DNA of 64,000 nucleotides from contig VWZW01005525.1 in assembly GCA_013397115.1 (NCBI GenBank), positions 1,659,736 through 1,723,735 of the forward strand, given 5' to 3'. The notes under the pieces are model-generated. The model had not been told where the DNA came from. It saw only the letters and a program-made list of their open reading frames with translations, and searched no databases. Both the position numbers and the translations under genes were made by a program. How positions within the stretch are numbered: position 1 is the stretch's first letter; the number at the start of each line of letters is the position of its first letter. Below are positions 12,810 through 27,900 of the stretch, piece after piece. This stretch comes from Edolisoma coerulescens (taxonomy: Eukaryota > Chordata > Aves > Passeriformes > Campephagidae).

Positions 12810-15800
12810 TAATGAGGATATTATTACTAATGTAAACAAATAAGGTGCAACTGAACACGTGTTAACCTTTGCAACAGGATCAGATAATCAGGAATGTTTC
12901 CTGTGTTTATCCACTGGACCTGTGTCTAGGTGTAAGATATGCCAAGATAAAAGGAAAATATTCTGCCATCCTTGATCAATAGCACAAGAAACAGCTTGTA
13001 AGGTTATTACTTTATGAACTAGCATGAGTTTACAAGTATGTATATGAGAAGAGGCAATCCACAAGGCTTTAATGGGTTTGGGGGTTTTGCTCTCCAAGAT
13101 AGTCCCTAGTGATATGACAGAACATCTATCATAGCAGATGATTATAGCTAAGTCTATGTTACCAGGTTTTGCTGCTATTTAATGCTGATTTTCCATTCTT
13201 CAAAAAGATTGCCTGAAATATTTCCATCCACCTCTCCCACAGTACAGCAACAATCCATAATACAATTCACCCTTTCCAAACTGAAAGCAACTAAAAGGAC
13301 TATTTCTGACTATATCTTTTAATTCACGCCTTCCGTACATGATTTATTGTAGACCTTTTTAGTCTTTTCCATGTTATCTGACATGTAGAAAATATCCTGC
13401 CTGACTCATATTGTAACAAAAAAAAGTTTAACTAGCAGCTACCTCCTTGTTATCATGTCCCCACACCACTAGCAAGATCAAGTCACACTTAATTAAAATG
13501 TTATGGCTACTCTTGCTCACAGGGATCTGCAAAATGTATCCCTTGGTTGCAAGGTCACCAATGTTTGCAGCTTTTCTCATGATTATCTGACAAGAAAACA
13601 TCATTCTTAGCTTGTACTGCCAACCATCTTTACAGCAACTAACCAGTCTACAATAAACTTTGACTCCTGCTAAAGAGTACCCCAGCAATAAGTAAACTCT
13701 ACTATAAATGTCCTGTTTTCAAGCCAGGTTCCAAGGAATAAAAGCATGGAAAAAATGACAAAGTACGTTACATAGTATAATTAGAACTGATTTTTGATCT
13801 CTTGACTCTAAACATCAGGCATTTGATCCTGCAGTCTCTGAAGCACCTGGCATCTGAGCCTGCAAAACCTCTTTTGCACACGGTGAACCACAGAACACCG
13901 TTGTTTGTCACAGTAGCTGTTCACTAATAGAATGCAAAATTTTCAGAACAACTTCATCTCCAACAGACATGCCCTGAGACCCTTACGAGTAAAGCATATT
14001 AGCAGTAAGAAATATACTCAGAAACATAGAGGCATCAGAAACCTCTCAGAGGAAACAACGCACATCCAAGAAAGAGTGCACACAAGACAAAATGCACTGA
14101 ACTGTTTCTATTTCTGTCCTGAACCACTTAGGCACAGGCACTGGAGTTCACAGGTAAGAGATGCTTAAGTACATTGTCTGAAACAAAACAAGAAACAGAC
14201 ACTTGTTTTCTGGTGCACCTAGATACGTCTACCAGAAAGCTGGCAACGTATCATTAGCACTATTCTGTCTTAGCACATTAATTAAGCCTCTTAATCATAG
14301 CCAAGCCATATACTTGGCCTATTAATGCTACCTTACAGTTGACTTTACTGCTGGGAACTTAGTCTAAGACTGCTGACAGAGTTTTGTTTCAATTACCCTT
14401 TATGCAGAGTTCTGATTCGATTTTCCTTTAGAAAGAATGTCACTTTCTTCGGCATGTCTCTTAGTGTTACGAAGACAATTGTTCTGTCTGTCTCTCCTCA
14501 TTCCATTCCCACCTTGAGTGGCCTCAATTTTGAAAGGCATCCTCTTGTTAGCAGGTGAACCCCAATGAAACTATTTTATAGATAACATGTGAGGAAAAGA
14601 ACTATCTATCAAACTAGGCATCTCCATCTCATCAAAGCCATGTATGTCTTTGATTTGACCTCTTGTGCTTTATGTTTCTCTTTTATCTTACTATTTTATC
14701 TGAAATCTCCTCTGTCTTTTTTTTAATCTTGCTACTTCATCTTTCCCTGAGTATATTCCACTATTTTAATAGTCCTCCTTGTACCAAATGCTCTATAACT
14801 TTTAGAAGATTTTTTATTTACCAGTTTTATGTAGTATCATGAATATTTTTTAATTTATAGCTATTTATTTGTGAGATAACTTGTAAGATCCTTAGTGCTG
14901 ATCCATTTATGAAAAATAATTTTCAAGTAGTACATTTAAATACTATACTTGAACATACTTGGCCTAAGTATTAAAATTGATCCATTTAAATTCCCTGGCT
15001 GAGCATTTCAGAAATCAACGCATGATATTAGCTGAATCCATGTCAAATGTGTGTAAGAGACTCTTCAATTATTGTGACTCTTCAGAACAGTACTTCAAAA
15101 TAAGATGCCTCCCCAGAATATCCGTGTAAAAGGCAAAAAACGCAAACCATTTTTTAAAAAACTCACTAAAGACTTGAAATGTTTGGTTTTACTGCAAATT
15201 CCAAGTGATAATTATAGTTGATTGTTTATTCTCTCTAATCACTCAATCTATTATTCACAGTGAGGATTTAGTAGAGCTGGTCAATAAAAAAAAAAAGAGA
15301 AAAAGCAAAAGGATTTAGGTGGACAGTTAAAAATAAATGAGACAGAAATGTTTTAACACAAGTTGTCAATTCAATTTGTTGTCTAAAACCTCAAACAAAA
15401 TATTTCAGTGATCTTGCAAAGGCATTTTGATGCTTCATATTGGTTTCTGTGCCTCCAACTACCTCTTGCAGATGCATATACCCTTGTCTTTAGACGAAAT
15501 GACACTATATCAGTGTGAAATTTCTATAGCTGAGGTTAATCATGAAAGAGAAATTCTGATTAGAAAACTCATTTTGCTAAAGAAACAAAACCCACTTGAA
15601 TTATAGCCCCTACCAGGAAAAGAATTATATTTCTGCACAGTTCTTCATTGAGAGTTGAAAATTTTCACAGAAAACAAACAATACTTACAAATATTTTGGT
15701 AGATATGTTACAGGTAACCCTAAACATAAATGTACGATTTACTTCATTCACTGATTTAGTTTCTGGGTATAGAGCTGTTCCATAACATCACTGATATGTT

Positions 15801-18800
15801 TTGGCTTGCAATACCTCTTCCCAAGCAGCAATATACAAATTCTCCTATCCCCTAGAGCTACAAAGTAAAAACCAGAACCAACAACCAACAAACCAAATAT
15901 TGCTGAAAAGCCACTAAGATAAAATTCCAAAAAGAATGAATCAAATCTTCACGGAATTTAGATTTTCTTATGAGTAATGAAGCACATAATAAAATTCGAA
16001 GCTTAGTGGAAACTACTTGTTCATTCTCTCCTTTTAACAAATTCCCAACATAGTATGCCTAATATCAGTAGCACGAAAAAGAACGAGTCTGTAAACTGCT
16101 TGAGCCCTGCCTTATGCACTTCAAATTAATTGCAGCACATATAACATGACTCCGCTACAGAACAGTTCTAAGGTTACCATCACTGATCTTGCATGAGTTT
16201 TTCTTGTAAAGAGTTGCTTGTCCTTCTTTCTACAGAGTTTGAAAATGAAGCTCATTCGTTCTATGAATACACCTCTGTACATGTTGATGTTAGGTACCAG
16301 TTACTTGCACAGCTTCCTTTTTAATCATAAGAGCTTTTATTCCCCCATGACATATCACACTAATCTATTCCCAAATTACCAAAACATTCAAAGAGCAACA
16401 GTTCAACCCTAATGCAGGAAGCAGGTTTTCCAATTTATTAAATTACACTGATAAATCAATTTTAGTACATCTCTGTCTCATGCAACCTACCTCCTTGCCT
16501 CAGCCCCAGATTATATGTTAGAATAATACCTGGGGCAGTCAGACTTAATGTGATTTTTCTTTTTTTTGGATGATGTGGTATCCTACTCAGACTGTCTCAG
16601 CACCAGTGCCTGTGTCCTGTGCAAAAGACCTTTCCCGAATTTATTTAATACAGGTTTTATGCTCACTGAAAATTATGTGCTTGTATATTGGAAGATTTGT
16701 GTTCAAGGAGAGGCAAAGCATTTCCCCTTCCGAAACACCAGAGGAGTGTTTTTAACGTAAGTCATGCCAGAACTTAGTAATTTACATGTTTAATTTCCAT
16801 AATGCAAATAGTAACCAGTACTGCAAATGCTAGTTGTTCTAAAATTATGAATGAATACTTTTCAGTTAACCTAGCATAATAAAAACCACAACAATTTTTA
16901 TTGCTAACACTTTAAAATGGGAATGGTCAGTAGAACATACATTACTGAGTAAATTTCATTGATGTATTAGGATACTATAAATAATTGTATTATAACCCCC
17001 TTTTATAACTTTTCAAAATATTCACCTTGGCAAACTTGTCCAGAAAATTGCGTAAATAATGCAAACTCTGTTTTTACATTTTTGGAATTCTAATGGTATA
17101 TTATCTTAGAGAGTGGCAGTGCAGAAGCCACTGCAGTTCGAAGCTGGGAGTGCTGTAATTCGTACTGACAGCTGTCACTGCTCCTTTCCACTTAGGTGGG
17201 TCTAATGAGCCAGCCGTCACGAGAGATCGGTATTTGTTTCAGAGCTGGGACTTCACATAGGGAGAAAGCAAGTTAGCTCTTAGTTATAATCTGACACACA
17301 CACAAGTTACTAAAATGGCAAAACTGAACTCAGTGCTGAAATCTACTCTAGCTAATGAAAGCACCATTCTCTTGCATTCTGATAAGCAAAGCCACTGGAA
17401 AAGATACACCTACAGTGCAAAGCGCCCTCAGCCCAGCCTTCTACATATCAGACACCCCAGATGGCTTTTGTTGCATCCCATGCTGAGCAGTAAACCCAGA
17501 AGCCTCTTTCCCCATGGCTGCCCTCATACACAGAGAAGGTTTTATCACAATGTGTCATCTCTGTTACATAGTGAAGTTTTGAGACACTGTCATCCAAAAA
17601 TGAGAACAGACATCAAATAGAATTATGGAAACATCAAAGATGCTTTTTAACAAACTATGGTAGATTTCTAACCATTTCTATTACTTTTTGTATAAGTAAA
17701 AGGCATACTATGTTGTAAACAGTAAAATAATCCATGAAAAGATTAAATGAAAACATTTTGCATTAGTATAGAATGAATCAATTTAAAAAACATTGGACGT
17801 CTACTGTTTAGGTATTAGATTATTTGTAAGATGTCAGAATAAATTTGAGGAAAATGTGCACTGTTAACTGGCAATTCTTCACACCATTTCATAAAATGCT
17901 TTTAATGTGTGACTTCTTGTCAAATAATTTTCGTCATTTCTCAGTCATGCGTCTTTCTTAAAGTCTTAAATAGATCTTTTTGAGTTCCTCTTCCTTAATT
18001 TCCATTCACTGGCAAAACAAAGATGTGGTTATTTTGTCTCATCTCTGCACATTATCACTAGTATTGCACAAAAAAAAAAGATTCTTCTTTTGACATTGCA
18101 TCTCTATAAATGGATTAAATGAGCTGTGAATATCAGCATTTAACCAATGAAAAGAGATCTTTATTTATTTAGAACGTATCAGATCTGCTTCATCTAAAAG
18201 TCTAATTGAAAAGGCTATTCAGGTTAGCTGTGATATTAGAAGACAACTGAATCACATTTAATGCTACTTAAAGGATGTGAATGGGCTAAAAGAAAAATTA
18301 AACCATGGCCATTAAAATTTAATTTGACTTAGTGAAGCCATTTGCATTTTGGTTTTATGCAGCGGCAAGCATTCTGAAAGTATTTCCATATAGTTTTGAA
18401 ACCTGGAAGTGCCAAATGGCTGACCCTTACATAGCAAAAATGATTGAAAGTGACCTTACAGGGCAAAACAGAAAAAAAAGCAAAAGGAGAAAAAATTTTC
18501 AAATACCATTATTAGCTGTCATTCTGTTCTTCCTTCATGTATAAACTGTCTTCTATTTTAGCAATTGCTCACTTTGTTTTTCATTTTAACATTGAATTCA
18601 TTTGGATATCAAATGAACAAGACATGAAGATGTGTAAAGAAATAACCTATTTTTAAGACAATGCCTTGTCTTATTTCTAGTAGTGTACCTGCAGTGTGCT
18701 GCTTTGTCACCACAAGCTTGCCTTTGCAATTTGTAAATGCAACTCCAATATTCCTTATACTGTAATGACAGATATTATTAGTAGCACAAAGCATCCATCA

Positions 18801-21768
18801 ATGCAGTAACTTTGAAAACTTTCACCAGTTTCAAATGAAAACTGTCTATATTAAAATGGTAATAAATCTGATTGTGTATCAGTACATAACTAAAACTTCA
18901 GATTGACTGCCTGACAAGGAAATAGTTTTGGTTTTCATCCTCACTTTTTTCAATTCAGTTTAAAAAAAAAGAAAAAGCCAACACAAGAGACTTTTTTTAA
19001 CAGTCCCAAAATAATACAATCTGAGATTTCATATCTTGCTTTATAACATTCCTTCTATTTCTCTGGCTTACTTATGAGCAGTCACCATCAGACTTCATAG
19101 GAAACAGAAAATATTGAACACTGTAAAGGCCCTTACAAATGCATTCCAGAAGGTATAGAGTGATCATGGAAACCGTAAGACTAAGGCAGGGAGTCTTCTG
19201 GCTCTACATATAGAGTGTAAAACATCTGCCTTCACAGAAATCAGCCACCTCCATTGCCAGCTCCACACTGGACTCACCACTTGAATTAGTTTTGGAGATG
19301 AGAGAGGCACATAGCTAAACAGCATCCTTCTAATGAGCAACAAAGCCTGTGAAAGTAGGAACGGGTCAAGTAGAGTAGGGCATGTAAAAAACTTTAAATC
19401 AACAAGTTTTTGAAAGACTTTCAAATTATATGGTCCACTGAGTACTCAATTTTATGAAGTTTCATGGGTTCTTACAAAGTTCTTTCTGTCTATAACTCCC
19501 AAATACCTTATTCATCAGTTTCTACTTCATGATTCATTGTGGCTAATAATAGATGAAATGAGTGGGAAAAAATCAAAGCTCTAATGACAAAAGGAAGGAT
19601 CTGAATTACTCCAATAGAGTATCTTCTAAATTGACTCTCAGGGCCATTAATTTGATCTTCTCCTTTCCCAACTTAATTTTTAATGAATTACAGAAAATTA
19701 AAAACAGAAACTAGTGATGATCTCTGTTCTTTCACAGCTGCAGTGTTTCTAACTCCTGCCAGAAAATATTTTTACTCGCAGCATATCAACACCTCAAGTT
19801 CAAACACTCCTAATTTTAGGGAGTTTGGTAAGGAAAGCTCTTTTACTAAGCTTTGAAACCAGCCAGATCAGATTAGAACATCTCCAGGTTAAAAGTCTCA
19901 TCCAAAGTAGGCTACAGTTTATCAGAGGAAAGGCTGTGCTCAGGAATGATAGCCAAGCAATCTCTCCAGTCTGTTGCTGGAATAATTGCTAGATTATTCC
20001 AGGATCTGCTTAAATTAGTGTGTGTGCAAACTATCATATCAGCTCAAATGTTCAGCGAGCAGCTTGCCTCACAGCTCCTTTACAGGAGGTTTCTCCCTGG
20101 AAAAAAAAGGAAATACCAACAGATAAAAAAAATTTACTTCTTTTAACAGCAGTAGGAAAAAAGTGAGCAGAAATTACAGTATTTGGACTTGGGTACCTGG
20201 ATACAGTTTATATCTTTCCTTACCACAGTTTGTGTTTTGAAGTAGAAAAAAAGCATAACTGTATCTACGAACAGGGTAAATGCAAAGGTACACTGCAACA
20301 ATGTGTAAGTAGAATAAGCAACCTCTGCTTAGGAGTTTGCCTAAAAACTCAATGAAAGAATCTTTTGCAAAATTACTTCCATTAGTTTAGCGAGGAAGCC
20401 TGGCACTATTTTAATCCTAGATCTGAGGAGAAAGAAAATAATTTGTGTAATAGGACTTCAAATACATTCACTCTGAGAACTTAAAAAAAAAATTGGTGTC
20501 ATGTCAGGTATTCTAACCTCATTGTAGAACATCTACAGTCCCCAGAAGAATACTATTATTAGAAGTATCCAATATCAAAAGGTCAAATAGAGCTTTTTAT
20601 CAGGATCAGAACTAGTGATCAAATGTTCTATGATTTATCAAGAAGTTCAGCCAGAAACCACATGACAAGCTCAGTTAAATAAACCACAAAGTCCTGCATA
20701 TATTCCAAAAGCTTGGAAGGCATAATGTTCTTCACACATTCAATCTCACAGTCCCATTTATGAGCATGTGCCAACACAGTTAGATAAAAGTGAGTCCAGA
20801 TGCCATATAGAAGTCTTATTTCTGAAACAAAGGTGCCACAATAACCTTGGTTATTTATCACTGCATGAACCTGTAAAATAATCTCTCGAAGTATTTCTTT
20901 GTCTCAGCTATTTCATCTTATTTTATCTCCAACATTGAAAGAATAGATATCTTTAAATTATTTTCTTGGTACAGAAGAGGAAAGACCAGAGTCCTGTCCC
21001 GTGTCATTAGTTTATGCATTCCTTTGCCTTGTAGGAAATGTCACTGCACACAGGAAAGAATTTTCTGCACTGTAATATACGAAAGTATGGCAGTGGTGCC
21101 TGACAAACACACTGACCCTGTCCTTTGCTCTCTTCATTGCTTTTCTATTAACAATTCTTATCTGCAAATGCTACAGAGCATCAAATCCTGATTTCTAAAA
21201 GATAATATAAAATTCAAGCAATGAGATAGTGATCTACAATTAGGTTCATGTTAGGAAAGAATTAACAATAAGAGAGTCTGGAAAAAACTTCCCTGAAGAC
21301 TGATACAGCATGGAAAAATTAACCTCCCACAAAGATAAATAAAAGACAAGAGACACTAGTTATTCTTCATGATGCAATGCCCAAGACACTTGAACAACTT
21401 CTTAAGAATTGCAATATGAAAAATTACCTAAAACAAAGAATCTTCTTAGTCTACTTCACTTCCTCTAAAGGCTAAGGTAGGAGAAGCCAACAAAAGTGTG
21501 TCTAAGTACATATTTGAGAAAGTGAGAAGTGAAATAATAATACCAAGAGGACGCCTAGATAATTTTATTACTGTATGTAATTCTTATTCCAGATCCTTTT
21601 CTGAACTTCTCCAGCCAACCCCAACCAACAAACCCACAAAAAAAAAAAAGTTGAAAACAAACTCTGATACTTTCCCACCAAGCTTCTTTGATTTTTCCAA
21701 GACACAAACATCTTCTTTTTCAAGTACCTGAGTAAAACAGCCAAATGACCTCATTTGTTTTCACTCAC

Positions 21769-21901
21769 CTCCTGAAACCACCAGTTATGGTAACTAAAGC
21801 ATCTGGTAGAAATGTACACACAGTATTCTTGACAATCAAGCTTACTGCATCTGCTTCTGCCTTAGATACACAGCTAACAAGGTCCTCATAGTAGAGAAAC
21901 C
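21769..21901 (-). CDS. DNTT: DNTT exon 7: start of palm subdomain, GGFR motif
   Basis: The exon is 133 nt (residues 291-334 plus two bases of Arg335), with acceptor TTTCCAG and donor GTGAGT. It encodes GFLYYEDLVSCVSKAEADAV and ends FLPDALVTITGGFR. The Gly-Gly motif is the nucleotidyltransferase signature just before the metal-binding Asp residues. The next exon should begin with the last base of Arg335 and continue GKKxGHDVDF. No such sequence was found on the minus strand from 21768 down to 1. Confidence 0.96.
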
Positions 21902-24900
21902 CTGGAAATAAAAGGCAAAAAGCGCTGATCACTCCACAGAAATATCAAAACCTACACAGCATTATTCAAGGCCCAAATCACAGGTGGTGTGGGTGCAAGG
22001 GATCACAGGCCAGAGACAGCCTCTTTTTTTCCTTGTCTTTGCCCTTAGAGTTCATATATATTTTTGTCATTATAATTTGACATGTAATTTGTCGACATAT
22101 CAGTCACAATAATTGCTCCACTTTCTGAGGACCTGAATATTTGTAAATTACTCTGACTTCCCTATCAGCTCCCATCAATGGCATTTTTGGATATACTGCT
22201 TCAAAAGGCAGTCTTCCCAAAATAATGTTGTTCTACACAAGTACAGGGCTCAGAAGTATGTGAAATATCCCAGCTATCTTATTTCTGATCACAGAGCTCG
22301 TGTTGAAAGGACCCAGCATGGCAGCTTGCTTCACATTTGAGTATGACAAATAAAAGAAAAAAGGATAAAGGAGCATGAATATAAGAAAGCTGATCCAAGG
22401 GATTCTGAGGTGATGTAAAACACACAAATTTAATGGAAAAATAAAGCTACATTATTTTAGTGTCATACTATAGAATATGTTTTCCTTAATGTAACTAATT
22501 TCTTTGTTTAAATTAGTTCATTTATTTGGGTAACAGTGCACACACACAAAATCTGTGGGGAAGCATCATTATTCCTGTGACCATGTCTAACACTTTAAAG
22601 CCAAGATGTGCTAGGATTATAGAAAGAATTTTATAAGTACTTTATTACAAGTCTAGATTTATCACTAAAGTAGGGCTGCCTTGAGGGAGACAGATCTCCT
22701 CTGAAAAGTAATTCTGGGTTTTCCCAACTTTGTAATTTTTTCACAACCTGTGCAATAACGAACCATTAATAGTTTTGTGTATAAGAGATTTCATTTGGTA
22801 TCTGTGCAAGCAATTTAAAAATACATGTATTCCTGTGTTTTGAATGACACTATTTTTAATTAGGAGCTCATCTGGTCCAAATATTATTTTTGCCTCATAA
22901 TTCAGTATTGACAGGACACTTCAGCAAGAGAACAGATGTATAAACGAGCTTTACCTTCCCCAGTGTTTCTGTTATCAAGTTCTTAGAGCACTGAGATACA
23001 AGTTTTTATGACACTTTCACCTTACCTGCTTTCTGCATCTTTGACAGCTTCAGGGTCTTGTCAGCTTTTACCTCTTCCACAGTTCGCAAACCCATTCTGT
23101 ACCATTTCTCAGATGTCTTCACTCCCACTCCAAAGACTGAGGTAAATTGCTAAGGTCAGTAGAAAAACACACATTTCAGTGCTGTTTTCTAAAGGAGCAG
23201 TGAATTAGTAATAAGTAGGTAACAACAAGGTTTCACAAGGAAAGTAATGGGCAGAGTTAATCCTACACTGAAGATACATAACATAATAAAAATATACAAA
23301 TTCAGCTTCCCTTCTTTGCATAACTACATTGAACAGAGAACTGTTTTTATACATGGACAATTCTCATTATCATGAGATCTAAACAATAATACAGCAGTAG
23401 TCCCAGCACCTTTATGTAATTTGCCAATATGTACACTTTTACCTAAGGTTTGATACAAGGGTAGTAGTCTTTATCTTTACTCCATTTCTTAATAGAAATG
23501 CAAACAGCAACACTAGGTAGCCCAATTCCCTAGCACTGACCAGAGAGAATAAGAGATGTCATAAGATTATCTTCATAATTTGACTGAGCTTACGGCTTTG
23601 TGTTATAAGCACTACCAGCTCTCAAAACAAAACAGCAAATATCCTCAAACAAACCAAAAAACACACACAAAAGAACAACCTAAAACACCCCAAAATCTAC
23701 CAGTCTAACAGAAATTCTTCTGTGGTTATATTCCATTTATTCCAAAGTAATGTTGTTCACTAACTTATAACCCATGAAATGATGTAAAGCAAAAATGTCA
23801 CAGTTGTAAGCATTATTCAATGGATCAATATCTCAGATGAACAGCGATATACAGGCAAGAGGGAAGATTTTCATGCCTGCCTAAAAGCACATTCTTTATG
23901 TTCAGTTTGTCAATACTGAAGCTCTCTGTATTTTATTTGTACTTTTATGGAATTCAGTGAGTAGCTATGTAAGACATGAGTAACTGCTGTTCTCCATTGA
24001 ATCTACACCTCTGAATTCCAACTATGCTAGCTTCATTTTGTGTTTTTGTGAAGATACTAATTCATTGGAAATAATTAAGATAAAAAAGAGAAAAATTAAA
24101 ATAATGGATGATATGAAATAGGAATTTCCCTACATTTTGTATATAATGGGTAAAATTACCTATTCTTTGTCTGTATCATGTGTGCTTATAAAAGGATGTG
24201 ACTTTTTAAATACTTAGATTGTTATCTTTTAATGTTTTTGCTAGTGCTGAAATATTTTCAAAAGGGTCTATTACTGGGTTTTAAATGATTCTAAGAGACT
24301 TAATTAGCACTGGGATAGAGAACTAAAGAAAATGGATTCTATGCACCCAAATTTTTAGGGGAAAAAAACCCAAACGTGTTTGGTTAAGACCCATTGTTAT
24401 TTAGCATATTTATAGATGCTAGAGATGCTGCCAGCAGGGCAGCACAAGTAACTGGGAGCCCATTTCTCCAGCTGTGTGTGAGGGCACTGCTGCTTTTCAG
24501 CTGGTGAAATGAATTACATGAACTCGCTCTCTGCAGCACCCACTCCCATAAGGAAGCAAACTGACCCTGTCAATCCATGTCCTTATATCTAAAACATCAA
24601 CTGTAACTTAATTCAATCATTTGATAACCATGGTCCTGGGGCCAGCAGTGGTCTTTTAAATCATGATAAGTGAAGCAGCAGGCACCAGGACTATGCTAAA
24701 CAGTAAAATCTAGGAATTCACTAATATGAAACTCTTCTCAGAATCTCATAAAAAATTGGTGGAAACAACTGGTTACAACTAGTTTAGCCAAAATGTTGAG
24801 ATGTGCTCAGCTAACAAGGGAGCCACCTAAGTTTGTTGTAATTTTGCATGTGAAACAAAGCATAAAGTGTGTTTGAGATAATTTGTCCCCTGATAGGTTT

Positions 24901-27900
24901 TATTCTAATCTCCAAGAGATTTTCTTAAACCCTGAAGTGTAAGGTTTAATAGCTGTTCCTCAACCATGCTGTAATGCAATCATGCATTAATAAGCAAGTC
25001 TGCTTCTTGAATCCTGCTCTACATGTGAATCTACACCTCCTTTTGAATATTGCTATAGATGGCATCAACAACTGTCACTGAACATCCTTCCATACCTATG
25101 TTGTAGGCCAGAGAGAATGGAAGAGCTTTTGGATACCTGAAGTAAAACTGAGTGATGCCAGGAAGAATTAAACAGTCCCACTTGTCTTACTCTGTTTTAA
25201 TTTTTCTGCAGACAGAAACAGTATCTTTATAGAGATCAAAAATAAAATTAATAAAATTGAAAAAATGTTTGTTCATCTTCTATGTTTCCAGTGGAGAATT
25301 CAATTAATATTTTGGAAATGGGAAGTTCAGTATTTAAGTGGTTTAGATTCCCTGCAACTATGAATTAATGTGACTCTGACTCTACAATCTCCCTAAGGAA
25401 GAAACAGCTCCAGTCCTCCTTCTGCCTCACACAAAAGAGAATTACAATAGATCTGAGTCATCTTCTTCACCTGGTATTTTCTTAATTCCAGAATTAAATG
25501 TAGTGTTAAAATGAGAATCAGCTGAGGCAGAAATAAACCAAATATCGCATTAAACTTACAGCAAAGAGTATGCATTGCATCACTTAAGAGCAACTGTGCA
25601 TACATCACATTAATTAAAAACAGAAAATTATTTCACATTATTCTTTATCACAGTTTCTTGATCTCCATTTCTTTTTGTTCAAGACTTCTCGTTCTTTGTA
25701 CTTGATATTGGTTGTTCCTTCGTAATAAAATTGATGGGTTTGTCCAAGTTCTACTAAAGGGAAGAAAATTTTAAACAACAGCAACAAAACTCAAAGGACT
25801 TACCTTAAATGCCTTGTATCGCTCATCATTTAACACTTCTTTAACTCTAGAACTCTCTCCTTCTTCAAAAATCTCCTAACCAAAGAAAAATATTACTTAT
25901 AAAAAAATAAATTTAAAAATCGACTGTAGGGTCTTACCACAATTATAAGATTCAGCAAAGTAATCTAAAATCAAGTTTTATCAATATTTATCAATCAATA
26001 AACAGAACCCTTAGCGAGCATGTTGTTTTATTCTCTTAGGATCAAATTCTGCAACCCTTTTAAAGACAGAAAATTACTGAAGGATGAAGGAGAAACTGGA
26101 AGCACAGAATAAATTTCACAGTACTTACTCACTCATAAATTTACTCAAGGATGAAGTAGAAACTGGGACCATGGAATATATTTCACAGTACTTATTTACT
26201 CATAAAGTCACAGCCAGAAAGCAGTTATTTATCATAAGCTATCAATGACTTGTCCTGAAAATTAGATTTCATTATTTGGTTGAGTTTTCTATTCTCAAAA
26301 GTAAGACCATCATAAGAACAAATACATTTTTTCTAGAGTGTACACTACTTCTAGTCTTTCTGATAAAAACTATAAACAAAACTAACAAAGAAAACCACCA
26401 ACATAACCCCAACAAACCATCCTATTTTCTGTGGGATCATGATTGCAGCCCCAGGCCCCCAGGTAGAAGGTACTAAAGGCACTTCAGAGGCTGTGTTCTT
26501 AACTGGCAGAATGGGGCCAGCGAGGAGCCAGAGCAGAGCACAACACTCAGCAATGACCCCTCCAAAGCTGAGACCCCTGATCAGCTGCCTGCTGGAATAA
26601 CAGCACCTGGAGATGTGGGTCCTGAAAGGCTAAGAACTAAAGAAAATGCAGGGAATACTCCAAGTTCCTGTAAGAATGCAGAGTTCATCCATCACCTGGA
26701 TAAAAGGCTCTGCTATAACTATATATAACTTGCTATAACATAGCAAGGTAAGATTTAGCATTGAAGTACTAAATTATTTACCACTTTCGCAAAAAACAGT
26801 ATTTCTAATAAAGCATTCAGGTGAACAAAGTGATGTTGCCAAGGGCAGAAGTCACATGAACAAAACTATTAACAGTTAACCTGTTGCATCCAAATCAGAG
26901 TGAGCCCTTAAAAATTATGTGCAAAGCTAATACTGTTTTATTTATTCCTTTGTATTTATTCACTTGTTATCTTCATTCCTAAGAGTGGGGGTTCCATGAC
27001 AGAGCCTTGTGTTACTACAAAAGGTTTCCAGAAATCATTCCATTCTTAGAAATAAGGATAACACGCTGTTATTACAGGAAATGCAGAAGGTTGTGTACAT
27101 ACACACAGATACCAGTGCTCCTCTCCGTGACCTGTAAATGTAGATCTGTAAAAGAATCAATTGGCTGATAATTCAGAAGTACATTACCTCAATGATATCT
27201 CTGACTTGGCCTCCCATGCAGGGCAATCCTTGTACATCTTTCATTCTGGTTATTGGAAATGGAAGAGATTTCAGCAAAGAAGCTGCCCTTAAAAATTCCA
27301 GGCAGAATATTTCATTTTCTTTGAACTCATAATTTTCAGCCATTACCTCAAAGGCATCCTGGGTCAGGGAGAGGTATAGAAAAAAATGTTAAAGTTTAAT
27401 AAAAGCTGGAAATATTCAGTATGCTCCTTAGAAAGGTTACTTTGTATGTTAATTCAAGAATTACTTTTTACACTAGCGTGAAAAGATAGAGTTCATTTAA
27501 AAAAAGCAGACTAATTTTCTAACAACTTGAAGTTTTCCAGGTATCACAAAAAATGGTATTTTAGAGACAAATTTTAGAGACAAAATATACGAAAATATTT
27601 TTTCTGTAGCACAGCCAAACTTGAAAACCCTTTGTGAGATTTGCCATTTGTATTCTGTGCAGATCTAACAAATCTATGTGAAACAGAGCCATAACTTTTA
27701 GAATTATGGCCAACCATAAGTAATCCAGAAGATCAGCATGCAACATCTGCATTTTCAGACACAATCAAATTGGAATCTGTGGCAATACTAGAAACAACTG
27801 TCATCTTTTTGAACATGAAACCATGCTTCTATTTAGTAATTTAGGGAACAAACTCTCTTTTTCCTCATTTTTCAGATATATAACCTGTGCAAATACAAAC

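Larger units (their letters stand above)
1..21768 (-). other. DNTT: Presumed DNTT intron 7, no exon recognised
   Basis: A consensus donor (GTGAGT) follows exon 7 at 21768. I searched the minus strand for the remaining TdT segments (GHDVDFLI, LLLYYDLVE, DALDHFQK, FALLGWTGS, RRYATHERK, YIEPWER) and found none. The stretch is AT-rich with scattered short chance frames. Recognisable items are a GT-rich tract (2351-2434), a CR1 fragment (8436-8660), an A-rich tract (9679-9741), one ambiguous base (11088) and an imperfect hairpin (12767-12809). Calling all of it one intron is inference; a missed short exon is possible. Confidence 0.6.

Noticed and set aside
17112..17132. Short hairpin with AGTGGC/GCCACT arms
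   Set aside because: Only six paired bases around a nine-base loop, too short to support an RNA gene.
17315..17620. 101-codon plus-strand open frame
   Set aside because: No domain, no homology I recognise and no supporting splice or start context.
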